DNA of 9,458 nucleotides from an uncultured Oscillospiraceae bacterium (lineage in GTDB: Bacteria > Bacillota > Clostridia > Oscillospirales > Oscillospiraceae). The DNA is taken from positions 1-9,458 of the forward strand of contig CATZYY010000088.1 in assembly GCA_958426425.1 (NCBI GenBank), read 5' to 3'. The notes beneath the pieces were generated by a model. The model saw only the letters and a list, made by a program, of their open reading frames with translations, did no database searches and was not told the DNA's origin. Positions 1 to 6,264 of this stretch are shown here, in pieces (the first letter of the stretch is position 1; each line of letters opens with the position of its first letter). A program made the translations under genes and the position numbers.

Positions 1-121
1 TATGCTCCGCCGGTGTCCGCTGGGGCAGCTCCACCCGGTTGGGCTCCAGCTCCGCTGCGATCAGCTCCGGGGGCAGATGGACCTCAAATGCCTGCTCGCC
101 GCACTTCATTGCTTCTGCCAT
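1..121 (-). CDS. Probable LarA/DUF2088-type protein (nickel-dependent lactate racemase family), N-terminal fragment
   Basis: Forty codons are visible before the window edge; the gene continues to the left on the minus strand. The start is placed at the ATG at 121-119, preceded by GGAG in an A-rich context 11 nt upstream. The visible protein begins MAEAMKCGEQAFEVHLPPEL and continues with AAELEPNRVELP. That pattern, a short strand, then a 'LP.E.L...L.PN.V' stretch and a Pro-rich turn, is how many LarA/DUF2088 proteins begin; full members racemise lactate or related hydroxy acids with a nickel-pincer cofactor. The fragment carries no catalytic residues, so the family call is recognition of an N-terminal pattern only. 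The frame stays open upstream to another ATG at 226-224, which would add 35 residues; that start has AGAAGG abutting it and is less likely. The gene lies downstream of exoA on the same strand and may be co-transcribed. Confidence 0.45.
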   Translation of the reverse strand, partial: MAEAMKCGEQAFEVHLPPELIAAELEPNRVELPQRTPAEH

Positions 122-247
122 AAATCGGTCGTCTCCTTTTTTGTCTGATATCAGCGTTCCGCTTACATGGAACCGCTTTTCCTGATCCTTGTTATACGCG
201 CGCCGGAGAAAAAAGTCCAGCGTCATCCTTCTTCCATTCCCCAGCGC

Positions 248-1003
248 TTACATATCCAGCTCCAGCACCACCGGGCAGTGGTCGCTGCCCAGGACCTCGC
301 TCCAGATGTCGGCATTGCGGATCTTCTCCTTCAGCCGCTCCGAGACGATAAAATAGTCGATCCGCCACCCGGCGTTGTTCTTCCGGGCGTTAAAGCGATA
401 GCTCCACCAGGAGTAGGCTCCGGTCTTGTCGGGATAGAGATAGCGGAAGGTATCCACAAAGCCGGACTCCAGCAGCGCTGTCATTTTCTCCCGCTCCTCG
501 TCGGTGAAGCCGGGGTTGCGGCGGTTGGGGCCGGGATTTTTGATGTCGATCTCCTGATGGGCTACATTCAGATCCCCGCAGTAGACCACCGGCTTCTTTC
601 CGTCCAGCTCCAGAAGGTACTCCCGGATATCGTCCTCCCAGGCCATGCGGTAGTCCAGCCGGGCCAGCTGGTCCTTGGAGTTGGGCGTATAGCAGCACAC
701 CAGGTAGAATTCCGGATATTCCGCCGTAATGACCCGGCCCTCATGGCGGTGGGCATCGATGCCGAAGTCATAGTTGACGGACAACGGCTCTTCCTTCGTA
801 AAGACAGCGGTGCCGGAGTAGCCGGCCTTGTCGGCGCTGTTCCAGTAGCGGTGGTAGCCGGGCAGGTCAAATGATGCCTGTTCCGGCCGCATCTTCGTCT
901 CCTGCAGGCAGATCACATCGGCGCCGGCCACGGCGCAGAAGTCCAGAAAGCCCTTACCCAGGCAGGCCCGCAGGCCGTTGACATTCCAGGATACCAGTCT
1001 CAT
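248..1003 (-). CDS. exoA: Exodeoxyribonuclease III (ExoA/Xth, AP endonuclease family)
   Basis: A cytoplasmic Mg-dependent DNA repair enzyme: it cuts abasic sites and degrades DNA 3'-5' in base excision repair. The 251-residue product has the usual length and the whole exonuclease-endonuclease-phosphatase fold signature: SWNVNG at 5-10 (N7), LQETK at 33-37 (metal-binding E35), CYTPN at 104-108, GDLNVAH at 143-149 (D144, N146), WRIDYF at 213-218 (D216) and the C-terminal GSDHCPV at 239-245 (catalytic D241/H242). The start is the ATG at 1003-1001, eight or nine nt after GAGGAG. The same frame is open far upstream, to 1564, but that part is antisense to the MATE gene and lacks family sequence. 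A perfect -10 box lies about 50 bp upstream. The TAA stop is 21 nt from the extended start of the next gene. Confident call. Confidence 0.97.
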   Translation of the reverse strand: MRLVSWNVNGLRACLGKGFLDFCAVAGADVICLQETKMRPEQASFDLPGYHRYWNSADKAGYSGTAVFTKEEPLSVNYDFGIDAHRHEGRVITAEYPEFYLVCCYTPNSKDQLARLDYRMAWEDDIREYLLELDGKKPVVYCGDLNVAHQEIDIKNPGPNRRNPGFTDEEREKMTALLESGFVDTFRYLYPDKTGAYSWWSYRFNARKNNAGWRIDYFIVSERLKEKIRNADIWSEVLGSDHCPVVLELDM

Positions 1004-1051
1004 AGGCGCGCTCCTCGGGATACCCGCATGAAAGCCGGGTAGGTTTTCTCT

Positions 1052-1079
1052 ATTATACCGCCTTTTTTGAAAAAAACAA
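1052..1079 (-). promoter_or_regulatory. Sigma-A-type promoter of exoA
   Basis: On the minus strand TTGTTT (1079-1074) is separated by 16 nt from a perfect TATAAT (1057-1052). Predicted transcription starts near 1045, giving a leader of about 40 nt. That leader contains a small hairpin, TACCCG/CGGGTA, at 1021-1041 just ahead of the ribosome site. Inferred from consensus only. Confidence 0.7.
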
Positions 1080-1108
1080 TTGCCCAGCGTGGGGAAAAGA
1101 GGTACAGT
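1080..1108 (+). promoter_or_regulatory. Candidate sigma-A promoter of the MATE gene
   Basis: TTGCCC (1080-1085), 17 nt, then TACAGT (1103-1108). Each box matches consensus at four of six positions. Its -35 end lies beside the -35 end of the divergent exoA promoter, so the two promoters are back to back. The predicted start is near 1115, leaving a 45-nt leader that begins with the hairpin at 1119. Confidence 0.45.
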
Positions 1109-1118
1109 GAAAGAAAAG

Positions 1119-1136
1119 GCGCCGCTCCGGCGGCGC
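1119..1136 (+). other. GC-only hairpin at the 5' end of the MATE leader
   Basis: GCGCCGC and GCGGCGC form a seven-pair all-GC stem around TCCG. It starts only a few nt after the predicted transcription start and ends 8 nt before the AGGGAGG ribosome site. It has no T-run, so it is not a terminator. It could protect the 5' end or affect initiation; that is inference. Confidence 0.5.
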
Positions 1137-1159
1137 GGGGAAACAGGGAGGTGCGGCTT

Positions 1160-2542
1160 ATGGCGGGTACTCCGCGGGGCATGCGGAATATGACGGAGGG
1201 CGGCGTGGCCGGCCACATCTTCGCCTTTGCCCTGCCCCTTCTGGCGGGGAGCTTTCTCCAGCAGCTGTACAATATGGTGGACAGCTGGGTGGTAGGCAAG
1301 TACGTGGGAGATTCCGCCTTGGCCGCTGTGGGCGTGGGCTTTCCGGTGATCTTCATGTTCACGTCGCTGTTTATGGGTCTTTCCAACGGCGGCACCGTGG
1401 TCATCGCCCAGTTTTACGGCGCCGGAAAGCTGGACCGGGTCCGGGACGCGGTGGACACCATCTACACCGCCTTTGTCTGGGCCGCCGTGCCGGTGACGAT
1501 TCTGGCCCTGCTGGCGGTGGAGCCCATTTTGTGGCTGCTGCGGGTGGACCAAAGCGCCTATCACGACGCCTGGGTATATCTCATGGTAGTCTCCGCCGGG
1601 CTCATCGGCACCATCGGCTACAACCTCAACGCCGGCATTTTAGGAGGTCTTGGCAACAGCCGGTCCACGCTGCTCTTTCTGGCCACCGCCGCCGTCATGA
1701 ACATTATTTTGGACCTGACGCTGGTGCTGTGGGCGGGGTTGGGGGTTCTGGGCGTGGCTCTGGGCACCATCATCTCCCAGGCCTTCTCCTGGCTGTTCGG
1801 CCTCTTTTACATCAACCGCCGGTATCCCCAGATTGCCATTCGCCCCTTCTCCCGCCGGTTCGACCGGCCGCTCTTTGGTCAGATCATGGGCATCGGCCTG
1901 CCGGCAGGCATTCAGATGTCCCTGGTGGCCGTGGGGTCCATGGTGATTATGAGCAAGGTCAACTCCTACGGCGAGGCCTACACCGCCGGATACAACGTGG
2001 GCTACAAGGTGGACCAGATGGCCTTTTTGCCGGTCCAGAGCCTGTCCAACGCCCTGACCGCCTTCGTGGGGCAGAACATGGGCGCAAGCCGTCTGGACCG
2101 GGCCCGGCGAGGCGTACGGGTGGGCGTGGCGTCGGCGGTGGGGTGGTCCTTGCTGACGGCTGCCGTTCTGATCCCCTGGGGTCCGTCCCTGATCGCCGCC
2201 TTCTCAGAAACTCCCGCCGTCATTGCCGCCGGGACGGCGTACCTGCGGGGCATTATGCCCTTCTATGTACTCTTTGCCGTGTTCTTTACTCTGAACAACG
2301 CCATGCGGGGCGCCGGGGAGAGCGTGTTCCCCATGGTAAACACAGTTTTATCCTTGATTTTACTGCGGGTGCCGGCGGTGTACCTCATCGCCAACCGCTT
2401 CGGCCCAGAATATATGTACTACGGCTTCGGTGTAGGCTGGGCCGTGGGCTTTGCCGCCACGGTGATCTACTACCTCTCCGGCCGCTGGAAGCGCCGGGGC
2501 TCCCTGGCGGACCGGGACCGGAGTGCTCCGCCAGAACTGTAA
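1160..2542 (+). CDS. MATE family efflux transporter
   Basis: Inner-membrane antiporter of the multidrug and toxic compound extrusion family, expelling drugs or metabolites in exchange for Na+ or H+. The 460 residues fit the usual 440-470 and form two homologous halves of about six membrane segments each. Family marks include ALPLLAGSFLQQLYNMVDSW at 24-43, QFYGAGK at 84-90, the GGLGNSRS turn at 162-169 and NIILDLTLVLWAGLGVLGVA at 181-200 in the first half, with VGQNMGA at 303-309 and the AMRGAGES turn at 381-388 in the second. The tail after about 442 is charged and cytoplasmic. The start is the ATG at 1160, 8 nt after AGGGAGG; an upstream in-frame ATG at 1067 would add 31 polar residues and lies in the promoter region, so it is rejected. 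Substrate cannot be read from sequence. It stands alone as one transcription unit. Confidence 0.93.
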   Translation: MAGTPRGMRNMTEGGVAGHIFAFALPLLAGSFLQQLYNMVDSWVVGKYVGDSALAAVGVGFPVIFMFTSLFMGLSNGGTVVIAQFYGAGKLDRVRDAVDTIYTAFVWAAVPVTILALLAVEPILWLLRVDQSAYHDAWVYLMVVSAGLIGTIGYNLNAGILGGLGNSRSTLLFLATAAVMNIILDLTLVLWAGLGVLGVALGTIISQAFSWLFGLFYINRRYPQIAIRPFSRRFDRPLFGQIMGIGLPAGIQMSLVAVGSMVIMSKVNSYGEAYTAGYNVGYKVDQMAFLPVQSLSNALTAFVGQNMGASRLDRARRGVRVGVASAVGWSLLTAAVLIPWGPSLIAAFSETPAVIAAGTAYLRGIMPFYVLFAVFFTLNNAMRGAGESVFPMVNTVLSLILLRVPAVYLIANRFGPEYMYYGFGVGWAVGFAATVIYYLSGRWKRRGSLADRDRSAPPEL

Positions 2543-2562
2543 CTGTATTTTCGGAGAAAACT

Positions 2563-2588
2563 GAAGGCCGCCCAAATGGGCGGCCTTC
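2563..2588 (-). terminator. Terminator between convergent MATE and SLH genes
   Basis: A perfect 11-bp stem, GAAGGCCGCCC / GGGCGGCCTTC, around a 4-nt loop. On the minus strand it is followed by AGTTTTCT, so it works best for the SLH gene, whose stop is 15 nt away. On the plus strand, 20 nt after the MATE stop, the following bases are GCTCTGC with no T-run, so MATE termination there would be weaker. Confidence 0.8.
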
Positions 2589-2602
2589 GCTCTGCACGGA
2601 AT

Positions 2603-3625
2603 TTACTGCCCGCTGGCTGCACGGTACAGGAAGGTGGCGATATGGCCACGGGTGCAGATCTCATCCGGAGCAAAGGTAGTTTCCGTTTTGCCAGTGGTAA
2701 TACCCTGAGCTACAGCCCAAGAAATCGCCTTGGAATAGACGGAGTCGGCAGGAACATCCGTGAACGTGCTCAGTTCAGCCTCTGGAGACCCAGCCAATAG
2801 ATACAGGTACAGCATGGTCTGACCACGGGTACACGGTGCAGAAGGGCTAAACACATTGCCGGATACCAGTTCCTTTTCGGCAGCCCACACAGCAGCTTTG
2901 CAGAAATAGTCGCTCTCCTCCACATCGGTAAATGGGTTGTTTATAATACCAGGTTCAGGACATCCGTTAGCCCGCCACAGGAAGGTGAGAATGTGAGCAG
3001 TGGTGCAGGTCTCGCCAGGGGCAAAGGCAGCCTCTGTTTTACCAGTTGTAATGCCATTCTCCACAGCCCACAATACCGGCTCGTAGTAATAAGCAGTCTC
3101 TGCCACATCCGTAAAGGGATTTTCTGCCGCGGGCGTTTCCTCTGCGGATGTTTCTCCGTCAAGGGACTCCTCTCCGCCGGGTGCCTGGGCGTTCCACTCC
3201 ACGTTAAACTGGAAAGCCTCACCCGCAGCGTCGCCGACGCGGCTGCAGACCAGGGCATAATTTGACTCATACACCTTACCAGTCATGGTACTGGTATTAA
3301 ACTCCCGGGCAGCAAAGGTGGTCCCGCCGGGCAGTTCTCTGCTGCACTCATCCACATCTCCCATATCCGACACAGAAAGTACGGAAAAGACCAGATACGT
3401 CACGCCGCTGTCCCCCGGCAGGGTAATCTTGGTGTCCGGTGTAATGTGATACACCGATACCATCATGGTACCATCGTCATAGGAGGATTCTTCCAGCCAC
3501 GGCTGGGAGAGGGTATACATCTGGCCGTATTTGTCCTGGATAGTCGCCTCCGCCGCCTGGGCACTGACACTGAGCAGGCCAAACAGCATAACGACCGCTA
3601 AACCCCGCGCTATCCATTTTTTCAT
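2603..3625 (-). CDS. Secreted protein with three S-layer homology (SLH) domains
   Basis: A 340-residue exported protein. A Sec signal peptide (MKKW, hydrophobic core about 8-20) ends with AQA, giving likely cleavage after 24. Residues 25-150 form an unrecognised, probably beta-rich domain with two cysteines (C94, C127). A Glu/Ala/Pro linker runs from about 148 to 168. Three SLH repeats follow at about 171-221, 232-281 and 288-338, each starting FTDV. SLH domains usually anchor proteins to pyruvylated wall polymers. Here the TRAE-equivalent motifs are TTAH, TRGQ and TRGH, so acidic Glu is absent; clostridial SLH proteins often vary here. Repeats 1 and 3 are very alike (both contain GITTGKTE). 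The start ATG follows a weak AGGAAAGGGCGG. There is no catalytic domain visible, so adhesion or wall-binding is inference. It looks less GC-rich than its neighbours; I did not compute this. Confidence 0.88.
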   Translation of the reverse strand: MKKWIARGLAVVMLFGLLSVSAQAAEATIQDKYGQMYTLSQPWLEESSYDDGTMMVSVYHITPDTKITLPGDSGVTYLVFSVLSVSDMGDVDECSRELPGGTTFAAREFNTSTMTGKVYESNYALVCSRVGDAAGEAFQFNVEWNAQAPGGEESLDGETSAEETPAAENPFTDVAETAYYYEPVLWAVENGITTGKTEAAFAPGETCTTAHILTFLWRANGCPEPGIINNPFTDVEESDYFCKAAVWAAEKELVSGNVFSPSAPCTRGQTMLYLYLLAGSPEAELSTFTDVPADSVYSKAISWAVAQGITTGKTETTFAPDEICTRGHIATFLYRAASGQ

Positions 3626-3654
3626 GGGTGTTTCCGCCCTTTCCTGTTTGTTTT

Positions 3655-3672
3655 GGAATGCATGTTCATTCC
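3655..3672 (-). other. Small inverted repeat in the SLH gene leader
   Basis: GGAATG and CATTCC flank a 6-nt loop, immediately downstream of the predicted transcription start near 3675. It could form a short stem at the very 5' end of the mRNA or be a regulator site. It is a six-pair stem, so chance is possible. Confidence 0.35.
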
Positions 3673-3681
3673 CTTGCCCCC

Positions 3682-3710
3682 ATTCTATAAGGACGCCTGT
3701 CAGAAAGCAA
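3682..3710 (-). promoter_or_regulatory. Sigma-A promoter of the SLH gene
   Basis: On the minus strand TTGCTT (3710-3705), 17 nt, then TAGAAT (3687-3682), one base from the ideal -10 box. The leader would be about 50 nt. The -35 end faces that of the metG promoter, 50 bp apart. Confidence 0.65.
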
Positions 3711-3760
3711 CCCTCTAATTTGCAGCCCCATTGGATTTCCCGGAAAAACAGTGGGAACCG

Positions 3761-3789
3761 TTGTAATTTTTTGCCGAACTCGCTATAAT
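3761..3789 (+). promoter_or_regulatory. Sigma-A promoter of metG
   Basis: TTGTAA (3761-3766), 17 nt, then a perfect TATAAT (3784-3789). The predicted start near 3796 gives a leader of about 80 nt. That is too short for a T-box, and no T-box-like TGG-ACC element was seen. Confidence 0.75.
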
Positions 3790-3798
3790 AGATATGTT

Positions 3799-3875
3799 AC
3801 GGCTGCCCATTGGCCGTTGCTTCATAAATACCGGCCCTCTTCCATTCGGAGCGGCCGTGAAAAAAGGAGAGCCCC
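3799..3875 (+). promoter_or_regulatory. metG leader with competing short stems and a strong ribosome site
   Basis: Three alternative pairings use the same GGCC-type segments. The first is 3799-3803 with 3813-3817. The second is 3812-3816 with 3832-3836. The third is 3832-3836 with 3853-3857 (CGGCC/GGCCG, extended by CTC/GAG). The second excludes the other two. CTCTTCC at 3837-3843 could also pair, with one bulge, to GGAGAG at 3866-3871, which is the ribosome site. AAGGAG at 3864-3869 lies 6 nt before the ATG. The pairings are visible; a regulatory role is speculation. Confidence 0.3.
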
Positions 3876-5918
3876 ATGGAACAGAAGAAATTCTATATCA
3901 CCACCCCCATCTACTACCCCTCTGACAAGCTCCACATCGGCCACACCTACTGCACCGTGGCCACCGACGCCCTGGCCCGGTATCACCGGCTCAAGGGCGA
4001 GGATGTGATGTTCCTGACCGGCACTGATGAACACGGTCAGAAAATTGAGGATAAGGCCAAGGACGCCGGCGTTACCCCCAAGGAATTTGTGGACCGGATC
4101 GTGGAGGGAAACGGCGGCGTGCTGGACCTGTGGAAGCTGATGAACATCTCCAACGACCGCTTCATCCGCACCACCGACGACTACCACGTGGCCTCCGTCC
4201 AGAAGATCTTCCGGAAGATGTATGAGAAGGGTGACATCTATAAGGGCACCTACAAGGGCAAATACTGCAAGCCCTGCGAGTCCTTCTGGACCGAGAGCCA
4301 GCTGGTGGACGGCAAATGCCCCGACTGCGGCCGGGAGGTCCAGGACGCTGAGGAGGAGGCCTACTTCTTCCGGCTGAGCAAGTACGCCGACCGCATCCAG
4401 GATCTGTTGGAGAACACCGACTTCCTCCAGCCCCGGTCCCGGGTCAACGAGATGGTCAATAACTTCATCAAGCCCGGTCTGGAGGATCTGTGCGTCTCCC
4501 GCACCTCCTTTACCTGGGGCATCCCCGTGGACTTTGACCCGGGCCACGTGGTCTATGTGTGGGTAGACGCATTGTTCAACTACACCACCGCCCTGGGTCT
4601 GTTCAATGACAAATATCACGACTACGACCACTACTGGCCCGCCGATGTCCACATCGTAGGCAAGGAGATCGTCCGGTTCCACTCCATCATCTGGCCCGCC
4701 ATGCTGATGAGCATGGAGATGCCCCTGCCCAAGCACGTCTTCGGCCACGGCTGGCTGCTGCTGGACGGCGGCAAGATGAGTAAGTCCAAGGGCAATGTGG
4801 TGGACCCCTATATCCTGGCCTCCATGTTCGGCGTGGATGCCCTGCGGTTCTTCCTGATGCGGACCTTCCCCTTCGGCTCCGACGGCAACTTCAGCAACGA
4901 ACTGCTGATCCAGACCATCAACACCGACCTGGCCAACGACCTGGGCAACCTGGTCAGCCGCACCACCGCCATGGCGGGCAAGTACTTCGGCGGACAGCTG
5001 CCCGCCGGCTGCGGCGCCACCGAAGAGGAGAAGAAACTCTCCGCCGCCTGCGCCGCTTCTGAGATCTTCGGCATCAGCGCCTCCGGGGAGCCGGAAAAGT
5101 TTGACGCGGAGCTGATCTTCCTGGCGGCCTCTCTCCGGGCCCGCTATGAGGAGGCCATGGAGGGCTTTGCCCCCCACAAGGCCCTGGACGAGGTGTTCAA
5201 GGTCATCCAGCGGGCCAACAAGTATATCGATGAATGCGCCCCCTGGGTCCTGGCCAAGGACATGGCCGCCAACGGCGCCCGCCTGGCCCACGTGCTCTAT
5301 AACCTGCTGGAAACCGCCCGCATCTGCGGTGTGCTGCTGAGCCCCTTCATGCCGGAGAGCTGCGACAAGCTCTTCGCCCAGATCGGCGCGCCCGCCGAGG
5401 CCCGCACCTGGGACAGCGCCGCTGCCTGGGGCAGCCTGCCCGAGACCGCCTCTGTCACCAAAGGCGAGAACCTCTTCCCCCGGATTGATCTGGACAAGGC
5501 CCTGGAGGAGCTGGAGGCCGCCGAGGCCGCAGCCAAAAAGGCCGCCCTGCCGGACATTGAGCTGGAGCCCCAGCTGCCGGACTTCGTGGATTTCGACACC
5601 TTCTGCAAGTCCGACTTCCGGGTGGTGAAGGTCAAGTCCTGCGAGGCAGTGAAAAAGAGCGACAAACTGCTGAAATTCATTCTGGACGACGGCACCGGTG
5701 TGGACCGTCAAATCCTCTCCGGCATCCACAAGTTCTATGAGCCGGAGACGTTGGTCGGCAAAACCCTGGTCGCCATTGTGAACCTGCCGCCCCGGAAAAT
5801 GATGGGGCAGGAGAGCTGCGGCATGCTGATCTCCGCCGTCCACACGGAAAAGGGCGAGGAAAAGCTGCACCTGCTGATGGTGGATGATTCCATCCCAGCC
5901 GGCGCCAAGCTGTGCTGA
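3876..5918 (+). CDS. metG: Methionyl-tRNA synthetase
   Basis: Class I aminoacyl-tRNA synthetase that charges tRNA-Met with methionine in the cytoplasm; essential for initiation and elongation. The 680-residue protein carries the HIGH motif at 20-23, FLTGTDEHGQKI at 46-57, a single zinc knuckle with C131, C134, C148 and C151, the WVDALFNY active-site segment at 229-236, and KMSKS at 300-304. The anticodon-binding helical domain spans about 350-540, with a Glu/Ala-rich coiled link at about 537-557. A C-terminal Trbp111-like tRNA-binding OB domain follows at about 570-680 (FDTFCKSDFRVVKV, then NLPPRKMMGQES). This is the long bacterial form with the fused dimerisation domain. The anticodon domain includes an Ala/Gly/Glu-rich stretch at about 380-410 that looks like a small insertion. 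The start follows AAGGAG by 6 nt. Single-gene unit converging on thpR. Confident. Confidence 0.98.
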   Translation: MEQKKFYITTPIYYPSDKLHIGHTYCTVATDALARYHRLKGEDVMFLTGTDEHGQKIEDKAKDAGVTPKEFVDRIVEGNGGVLDLWKLMNISNDRFIRTTDDYHVASVQKIFRKMYEKGDIYKGTYKGKYCKPCESFWTESQLVDGKCPDCGREVQDAEEEAYFFRLSKYADRIQDLLENTDFLQPRSRVNEMVNNFIKPGLEDLCVSRTSFTWGIPVDFDPGHVVYVWVDALFNYTTALGLFNDKYHDYDHYWPADVHIVGKEIVRFHSIIWPAMLMSMEMPLPKHVFGHGWLLLDGGKMSKSKGNVVDPYILASMFGVDALRFFLMRTFPFGSDGNFSNELLIQTINTDLANDLGNLVSRTTAMAGKYFGGQLPAGCGATEEEKKLSAACAASEIFGISASGEPEKFDAELIFLAASLRARYEEAMEGFAPHKALDEVFKVIQRANKYIDECAPWVLAKDMAANGARLAHVLYNLLETARICGVLLSPFMPESCDKLFAQIGAPAEARTWDSAAAWGSLPETASVTKGENLFPRIDLDKALEELEAAEAAAKKAALPDIELEPQLPDFVDFDTFCKSDFRVVKVKSCEAVKKSDKLLKFILDDGTGVDRQILSGIHKFYEPETLVGKTLVAIVNLPPRKMMGQESCGMLISAVHTEKGEEKLHLLMVDDSIPAGAKLC

Positions 5919-5951
5919 GGATGTTCCTTCCCATTTACAAAATAACCCTAT

Positions 5952-5991
5952 AAAACGCCCCGCGGGCGGGACCAATTTGGTCCCGCCCGCG
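5952..5991 (-). terminator. Left copy of the metG/thpR terminator hairpin
   Basis: Positions 5961-5991 are a perfect 15+1+15 inverted repeat (arm CGCGGGCGGGACCAA). On the minus strand the stem is followed within 4 nt by TTTTAT, so it should stop transcripts coming from thpR and the element. On the plus strand it is followed by TCAGCGTG, without a T-run, although it lies only 42 nt beyond the metG stop. Confidence 0.7.
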
Positions 5992-5992
5992 T

Positions 5993-6022
5993 CAGCGTGT
6001 CGAAAAACTTTTCGACACGCTG
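5993..6022. repeat. Perfect 14-bp hairpin inside the element
   Basis: CAGCGTGTCGAAAA, two bases (AC), then its exact reverse complement. It directly abuts the left terminator copy. A T6 run follows at 6029-6034, about 6 nt past the stem, so it might add a second stop for metG transcripts. The TCGA-AAAA core recurs, inverted, near the right end of the element. Confidence 0.8.
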
Positions 6023-6024
6023 TG

Positions 6025-6061
6025 CAAGTTTTTTGCACCTTTGAAAAGGTACAAAAACTTG
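6025..6061. repeat. Long imperfect hairpin inside the element
   Basis: CAAGTTTTT at the left pairs with AAAAACTTG at the right. Inside, ACCTT (6037-6041) pairs with AAGGT (6046-6050) around TGAA, with one bulged T and one mismatch between the stems. The left arm can instead form GTGCAA/TTGCAC at 6022-6038, so two folds compete. Confidence 0.7.
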
Positions 6062-6094
6062 TGATTGAAAACGAATGGCCCAGGCCACCTTCTC

Positions 6095-6173
6095 TTGCCG
6101 CTTTGCGGCAATTCACCTTGAGGAACCCTTCCTGGGTTATCTTCGCGCCAAGTGCCGCCGCTTTCAGCGGCGG
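6095..6173. repeat. Run of three further short hairpins in the element
   Basis: TTGCCGC/GCGGCAA around TTT at 6095-6111; AACCC/GGGTT around TTCCT at 6124-6138; CCGCCGCT/AGCGGCGG around TTC at 6155-6173. All are exact. Their loops are 3-5 nt, as in stable RNA stems, and none has a T-run on either strand. Confidence 0.75.
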
Positions 6174-6264
6174 TTGCGCTTCGAAACGCGCCTGCGGGCG
6201 CAGCCTCTCGTAACTCTCTTCCTTCCCGTCGCGCAAGCCCTCCCCCTTTTTCGACAGCATTAAT

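Noticed and set aside
167..874. A 235-codon plus-strand frame across exoA
   Set aside because: Antisense shadow of exoA, whose catalytic motifs are complete on the minus strand.
1004..1564. Upstream extension of the exoA frame
   Set aside because: The real N-terminus MRLVSWNVNG is family-typical and follows GAGGAG. The extension is antisense to the MATE gene and crosses the exoA promoter.
1531..2679. A 382-codon frame overlapping the MATE gene on the same strand
   Set aside because: Shadow of the MATE gene in another frame. Its translation is Arg/Gly/His-rich with no domain, while the MATE frame carries all family motifs.
3720..3875. T-box or SAM riboswitch before metG
   Set aside because: The leader from the predicted start is only about 80 nt, with no T-box consensus bulge, no specifier loop and no terminator/antiterminator pair with a T-run.
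3822..6260. An 812-codon open frame on the minus strand covering metG and most of the hairpin element
   Set aside because: Over metG it is the exact antisense of a certain gene, kept open by GC-rich third positions, and its translation is low-complexity Gly/Val/His/Leu. Its first 100 codons lie in the repeat element and have no ribosome site before the ATG at 6260.
6075..6263. A 62-codon plus-strand frame inside the element
   Set aside because: No Shine-Dalgarno sequence precedes it, it is built from hairpin arms, and its product resembles no family I know. Not impossible, but unsupported.
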